Assembly (NCBI RefSeq): GCF_003477605.1
Contig: NZ_QUDR01000001.1
Location: forward strand, 124,001 to 188,000
Direction: 5' to 3'
DNA length: 64,000 nt
Source of the DNA: Clostridium sp. AF37-5
GTDB lineage: Bacteria; Bacillota; Clostridia; Lachnospirales; Lachnospiraceae
The notes under the pieces were generated by a model that made no database searches, had not been told where the DNA came from, and saw only the letters and a list, made by a program, of their open reading frames with translations. A program made the position numbers and the translations under genes. Below, one piece after another: positions 60,195-64,000 of the stretch (positions are counted from its first letter, which is position 1; every line of letters starts with the position of its first letter).

Positions 60195-61324
60195 TTGATT
60201 TACAAGTTTCAAGAAAGCAGATTGATGAGATTGACAGTCAGATTGTCAAACTGTTTGAAGAACGCATGAAAGTTGCCAATGAGGTCGCCAAATATAAGAT
60301 GGAGACCGGAAAAGCGGTATTTGACAAAGAACGCGAGGAACAGAAGTTAGACAGTCTTTCGAAAATATGTCATGGTAAATTCAATGAGCGTGCGGTTCGT
60401 GAGCTGTTCAGTCAGATTATGTCCATCAGCCGCAAATACCAGTATGGTGTTCTGACGCATACGGATGATATCACGGATTTTGAAAAAACAGAAAAAGCGT
60501 TTGATAAAGAACAGGCAAAAGTATATTATTTTGGCGTGCCGGGCACCCATACACAGCAGGCGATGGAAGACGTGTTTGGTGAGGCGGTACAGGGGATCAG
60601 CTGTCAGAGTTTTCAGGGCGTAATGGAAGCTGTTGAAAACGGACAGGCAGATTACGGTGTCCTGCCAATTGAAAATTCTTCGACGGGCGGTATCAGCACG
60701 AATTATGATTTATTGTTGAATTATAAAAACGCCATTGTCGGCGAATACGTGATGAAAATTGACCAGTGCCTTTTAGCACTTCCCGGTACAAAGTTAGAAG
60801 ATATTCGGACGGTATTTTCCCATCCGCAGGGATTGTTGCAGAGCCGTAAATTTATGAAGGAACATCCTCTCTTTGAAGGTGTGGAATATGGTTCAACGGC
60901 AGCAGCAGCCAAGAAGGTGGCGCAGGATAAAGATAAGACGCAGGCGGCGATTGCAAGCCGGCGTGCAGCCAAAGAATATGGACTTGAAATTGTTGCCGAT
61001 TCCATTCAGCAGGAGAAGAACAATTGTACGAGATTTATTATTATCGGACCAAAAGAAGTTTACACAAAAGAGAGCAATAAACTCGCACTGTGCATTGAAC
61101 TACCGCATCAGAGTGGTACACTGTACCGAATTTTGTCCCATTTTCTTTATAACGATTTGAACATGACACAAATTGAGTCGCGTCCGATTCCGGGACGAAA
61201 CTGGGAATACCGCTTCTTTGTTGATGTGGAGGGAAACTTAGACGATGCGGCTGTGCAGAATGCACTTCGCGGTGTGAAAGAGGAATCTGCCTTTATGCGT
61301 GTGCTTGGCAACTTTGAGGCATAA
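60191..61324 (+). CDS. pheA: Bifunctional chorismate mutase/prephenate dehydratase (P-protein)
   Basis: 377 residues. Chorismate mutase at about 5-90 (IDEIDSQIVKLFEERMKVAN, KAVFDKEREEQKL), prephenate dehydratase at about 110-290 (YFGVPGTHTQQAMEDVFGE, LPIENSSTGGISTNYDLL) and an ACT domain (about 298-375) with the phenylalanine-binding ESRPIPG motif. It turns chorismate into phenylpyruvate with feedback by phenylalanine. The ATGA overlap couples it to folBK; the shared theme is chorismate, which also gives the folate precursor 4-aminobenzoate. Confidence 0.96.
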   Translation: MIDLQVSRKQIDEIDSQIVKLFEERMKVANEVAKYKMETGKAVFDKEREEQKLDSLSKICHGKFNERAVRELFSQIMSISRKYQYGVLTHTDDITDFEKTEKAFDKEQAKVYYFGVPGTHTQQAMEDVFGEAVQGISCQSFQGVMEAVENGQADYGVLPIENSSTGGISTNYDLLLNYKNAIVGEYVMKIDQCLLALPGTKLEDIRTVFSHPQGLLQSRKFMKEHPLFEGVEYGSTAAAAKKVAQDKDKTQAAIASRRAAKEYGLEIVADSIQQEKNNCTRFIIIGPKEVYTKESNKLALCIELPHQSGTLYRILSHFLYNDLNMTQIESRPIPGRNWEYRFFVDVEGNLDDAAVQNALRGVKEESAFMRVLGNFEA

Positions 61325-61435
61325 AAGACACACTTTCGTCAAAAAGAACACACAATTCATACAAAAAGCGAACAAAAACCGCACACATTTTCATATTATG
61401 ATAAGAGCAACAAAGACGAAAGGATGTGTGCGAAT

Positions 61436-62596
61436 ATGAAAAAATTTGCTAAAATATTAGCAGCTGCTGTGTTATTTGGAACAGCCGCTGGAACCGCTTT
61501 TCAGGGAGCGGAAATGATTGGAAAGAATGTGTTAGTTAGCCAGAATGAGACGGTGAAAGATAGTGCCTCTGCGAAACTGGCAACGACTACGGTGACGACA
61601 AACCAGAGTACATCGACATCCGATGTTTCATCGATTTCGGAGCAGGTGCTTCCGTCGATTGTGGCAATTGATGTTACGGCACAGACTACAACCAATACGC
61701 CGTTTGGCGCACAGACGAGTGAAGGAACCGGAAGTGCATCCGGTATTATCATTGCTCAAAAAGATAACAAAATGTACATTGCGACAAACAATCATGTTGT
61801 CGAAGGAGCCACTTCAGTTACCATTATTTTTAACGATGGGAGCAAAGTGAGTGCTACTGTAAAAGGAACGGATTCATCAACGGATTTAGCTGTTGTAGAA
61901 GTGGATATGAGTAAATTGTCGGATTCGACAAAGAAGAATATAAAAATTGCTACGATTGGCGACAGTAAAAAGACGAAAGTCGGCGAACAGGCAATTGCAA
62001 TTGGCAATGCCCTTGGCTATGGAACGAGTGTTACGGTCGGTTATATTAGTGCAAAGGACCGTGAGATTGACGCCGAAGACAGCGCAAGTGTAAAATTGAT
62101 TCAGACAGACGCAGCAATTAATCCGGGAAACAGCGGCGGTGCATTAGTAAATAGCAAAGGCGAAGTGATTGCTATCAATTCCTCAAAATTTGCTTCTGAG
62201 GAAGTAGAGGGAATGGGATTTGCGATTCCGATGGCAACTGCAGAGCCAATCTTAGAAGAGTTAATGAATCAAAAAGAAGTGGCAGCAAACAATCAGGCTT
62301 ATCTGGGTATTACCGGCCGTGATGTGACAAGCGAATACGAGCAGGCATATGGAATTCCGCAGGGAATTTACATTTCAGAAGTTTCAGCTGGTTCACCGGC
62401 AGAGAAAGCAGGATTGCAGAAAGGATATATTATTACCAAATTAAATGGAACGACCGTGAAAACACTTTCCCAGTTGCAGGAAAAACTTTCAAAGTGTGAG
62501 GCAGGAACACAGGGTAAAGTCACTGTAAAAATTGCTTCCGGTTCATCCTATCAGGAAAAGACATTTTCTGTTACGTTTGGTAAAAAACAGAACTAA
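61436..62596 (+). CDS. HtrA/DegP-like serine protease with PDZ domain
   Basis: 386 residues. N-terminal signal anchor (KKFAKILAAAVLFGTAAGTA), a Thr/Ser-rich linker, trypsin-like domain (about 60-270) with the triad His in ATNNHVVEGATS, Asp in SSTDLAVVEVDM and Ser in INPGNSGGALVNSKGE, and one PDZ domain (about 285-384; GIYISEVSAGSPAEKAGLQK). It degrades misfolded proteins at the cell surface. Start taken as ATG 61436 after AAGGATG; ATG 61424 is in frame and possible. miaB follows after 12 bp. Confidence 0.94.
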   Translation: MKKFAKILAAAVLFGTAAGTAFQGAEMIGKNVLVSQNETVKDSASAKLATTTVTTNQSTSTSDVSSISEQVLPSIVAIDVTAQTTTNTPFGAQTSEGTGSASGIIIAQKDNKMYIATNNHVVEGATSVTIIFNDGSKVSATVKGTDSSTDLAVVEVDMSKLSDSTKKNIKIATIGDSKKTKVGEQAIAIGNALGYGTSVTVGYISAKDREIDAEDSASVKLIQTDAAINPGNSGGALVNSKGEVIAINSSKFASEEVEGMGFAIPMATAEPILEELMNQKEVAANNQAYLGITGRDVTSEYEQAYGIPQGIYISEVSAGSPAEKAGLQKGYIITKLNGTTVKTLSQLQEKLSKCEAGTQGKVTVKIASGSSYQEKTFSVTFGKKQN

Positions 62597-62608
62597 TGGA
62601 GGAACAAT

Positions 62609-64000
62609 ATGTTTGATTATGAACGTTTGGAGGCACTTTCCATCGAAGGAGAGGCTCCACAGTCAGAACCGGAGAGACAGTATTATTTTATGAAAAAGTG
62701 CAGGCAGTGGGCAGAGGAAGAGAAAGAGCGAATCGGACATCCTCTTACCATGTCAATTCAGACGCTAGGCTGTCAGATGAATGCAAAGGACTCGGAGAAG
62801 ATGACAGCAATTCTTGAATATATTGGATACAAAGAAGTAGAGGAACCGGTTGCGGATTTTGTTTTATACAATACGTGTACTGTTCGTGAAAATGCCAACT
62901 TAAAAATCTATGGACGGCTTGGTTATCTCAAAAACCATAAAAAGAAAAATCCGTCAATGAGGATTGCTCTCTGCGGATGTATGATGCAGGAAGCGGATGA
63001 GGTAGAGCGGATTCGCAAGAGTTATTCGTTTGTTGATTTAGTGTTTGGTACACATAACATTTATAAACTGGCAGAGTTATTGTATACACAGGTGCAGTCA
63101 GCACGTCCGGTGATGGATGTGTGGAAGGAGGCCAAAGAGATTGTGGAAGATTTGCCGGGAAAACGTAAATATCCATTTAAGACCGGTGTCAATATTATGT
63201 ATGGCTGTAATAACTTTTGCAGTTACTGCATTGTACCATATGTGCGCGGGCGGGAGAGAAGCAGAGAGCCGGAGGATATTATTTCCGAAATCAAAGGTCT
63301 TGTAGCCGACGGCGTGGTAGAGGTAATGTTACTTGGACAAAATGTAAATTCTTATGGAAAGACTTTGGAAAATCCGGTCACGTTTGCTAATCTATTGCGT
63401 CAAGTAAATGAAATTGAAGGACTTAAGAGAATCCGGTTTATGACATCGCATCCGAAGGATTTGTCGGATGAGCTGATTGAGGCGATGGCGGAATGTGATA
63501 AAGTATGTACCCATCTGCATTTGCCATTGCAGTCGGGAAGTACGGAAATCTTAAAGAAAATGAACCGTAAGTACACGAAAGAATCCTATCTTTCTTTGGT
63601 GGAGAGGATTCGGGAAAAGAATCCAAAACTATCGCTTACGACGGATATTATTGTTGGATTTCCGGGAGAGACAGAAGAAGATTTTGAAGACACATTAGAT
63701 GTAGTAAGAAAAGTTCGCTATGACAGTGCCTACACCTTTATTTATTCAAAGCGCACCGGTACGCCGGCAGCTGCAATGGAAAATCAAGTGCCGGAAGAAG
63801 TAGTGAAAGAACGGTTTGACAGATTGCTGCATGAAGTGCAGGGGATTTCCACAGAGATTACAAAGAGTATCGAGGGAGAGACGGTTCCGGTTCTGGTAGA
63901 AGAGATAAATACACAGAACGAAGAACTTTTAACCGGACGCTTATCCAATAATGCGGTCGTTCATTTTCCGGGCGATGTCTCCTTGATTGGAGAAATCTTA
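62609..64000 (+). CDS. miaB: tRNA-2-methylthio-N6-dimethylallyladenosine synthase, 3' end outside window
   Basis: 464 codons are visible with no stop before the window edge. Methylthiotransferase domain with QTLGCQMNAKDSEKM, YNTCTVRENANLKIYG and ALCGCMMQEADE (three cluster cysteines), then radical SAM motif MYGCNNFCSYCIVPYVRGRE (C-x3-C-x2-C), LGQNVNSYG, HLHLPLQSGSTEILKKMNR and IIVGFPGETEEDF. The TRAM domain has begun (VPVLVEEINTQNEELLTGR). It adds a methylthio group to i6A37 of tRNA. GGAGGA precedes the ATG. An N-terminal extension of about 45 residues is typical in Firmicutes. Confidence 0.96.
   Translation, partial: MFDYERLEALSIEGEAPQSEPERQYYFMKKCRQWAEEEKERIGHPLTMSIQTLGCQMNAKDSEKMTAILEYIGYKEVEEPVADFVLYNTCTVRENANLKIYGRLGYLKNHKKKNPSMRIALCGCMMQEADEVERIRKSYSFVDLVFGTHNIYKLAELLYTQVQSARPVMDVWKEAKEIVEDLPGKRKYPFKTGVNIMYGCNNFCSYCIVPYVRGRERSREPEDIISEIKGLVADGVVEVMLLGQNVNSYGKTLENPVTFANLLRQVNEIEGLKRIRFMTSHPKDLSDELIEAMAECDKVCTHLHLPLQSGSTEILKKMNRKYTKESYLSLVERIREKNPKLSLTTDIIVGFPGETEEDFEDTLDVVRKVRYDSAYTFIYSKRTGTPAAAMENQVPEEVVKERFDRLLHEVQGISTEITKSIEGETVPVLVEEINTQNEELLTGRLSNNAVVHFPGDVSLIGEIL

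Overview
The window reads as a chromosomal segment of a low-GC, anaerobic, Gram-positive member of the Clostridia, most likely a Lachnospiraceae gut-type organism. Supporting signs are the oxygen-sensitive class III ribonucleotide reductase (NrdD/NrdG), GerW with its DUF2953 partner, an LPXTG-type surface protein, Asp23 and DAK2 proteins after rpmB, a 2-hydroxyacyl-CoA dehydratase activase megaprotein, a GH43-CBM6 xylan-type hydrolase, strong AGGAGG ribosome sites and frequent GTG/TTG starts. The genus assignment is an inference. I saw no rRNA, tRNA, CRISPR array, prophage or transposase gene.

Layout. 1-1.8 kb: a divergent DeoR-family regulator, then a degraded patch with a truncated zinc-phospholipase-like fragment, a tiny membrane ORF and a ~140-nt imperfect palindrome. 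1.8-7.3 kb: asnS-asnA-alcohol dehydrogenase, a sigma-70-like protein lacking region 4, and mutY. 7.4-10.6 kb: nrdD-nrdG-dut nucleotide operon. 10.7-14.3 kb: leuC-leuD, then a hotdog thioesterase and a CoA-transferase. 14.4-21.6 kb: membrane-anchored PPIase, an unknown membrane protein, a two-component system, a lipoprotein, a 42-residue ORF, CheV and a zinc-ribbon membrane protein. 21.7-23.8 kb: hisH-hisF-ung. 24.0-25.7 kb: surface protein with 24-bp tandem repeats. 25.9-30.1 kb (minus): 1405-residue activase/dehydratase protein. 30.2-39.6 kb: LysM protein, CorA transporter, rhomboid-like protein, a 1333-residue double glycosyltransferase, two unknown genes, DUF2953 and GerW. 39.7-45.9 kb: rpmB, a convergent 47-residue membrane microprotein, Asp23-like and DAK2 proteins, ThrH, methionine aminopeptidase, a diguanylate cyclase and a heavy-metal permease. 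46.1-53.0 kb: leuB-ilvD-ilvB-serC-serA. 53.0-55.5 kb: secreted GH43 enzyme. 55.6-61.3 kb: YvyF-like protein, then folC-ybaK-folE-folP-folBK-pheA. 61.4-64 kb: HtrA protease and miaB, which runs off the window.

How the genes fit together. Leucine and branched-chain synthesis are split between leuCD and leuB-ilvD-ilvB; ilvC, ilvN and leuA are not in the window. Serine synthesis is complete if ThrH supplies the phosphatase beside SerA and SerC. The folate genes cover FolE, FolB, FolK, FolP and FolC, with pheA translationally coupled at the end. Envelope and signalling functions (PPIase, two-component system, LysM, lipoprotein, PMT-type glycosyltransferase, sortase substrate, HtrA) are spread through the middle.

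No clearly new defence or mobile system was found. The best candidates for undescribed biology are the two-glycosyltransferase fusion, the truncated sigma-like protein, the unknown gene pair before DUF2953-GerW, the two microproteins (42 and 47 residues), the PPIase/two-component cluster and the long palindrome.
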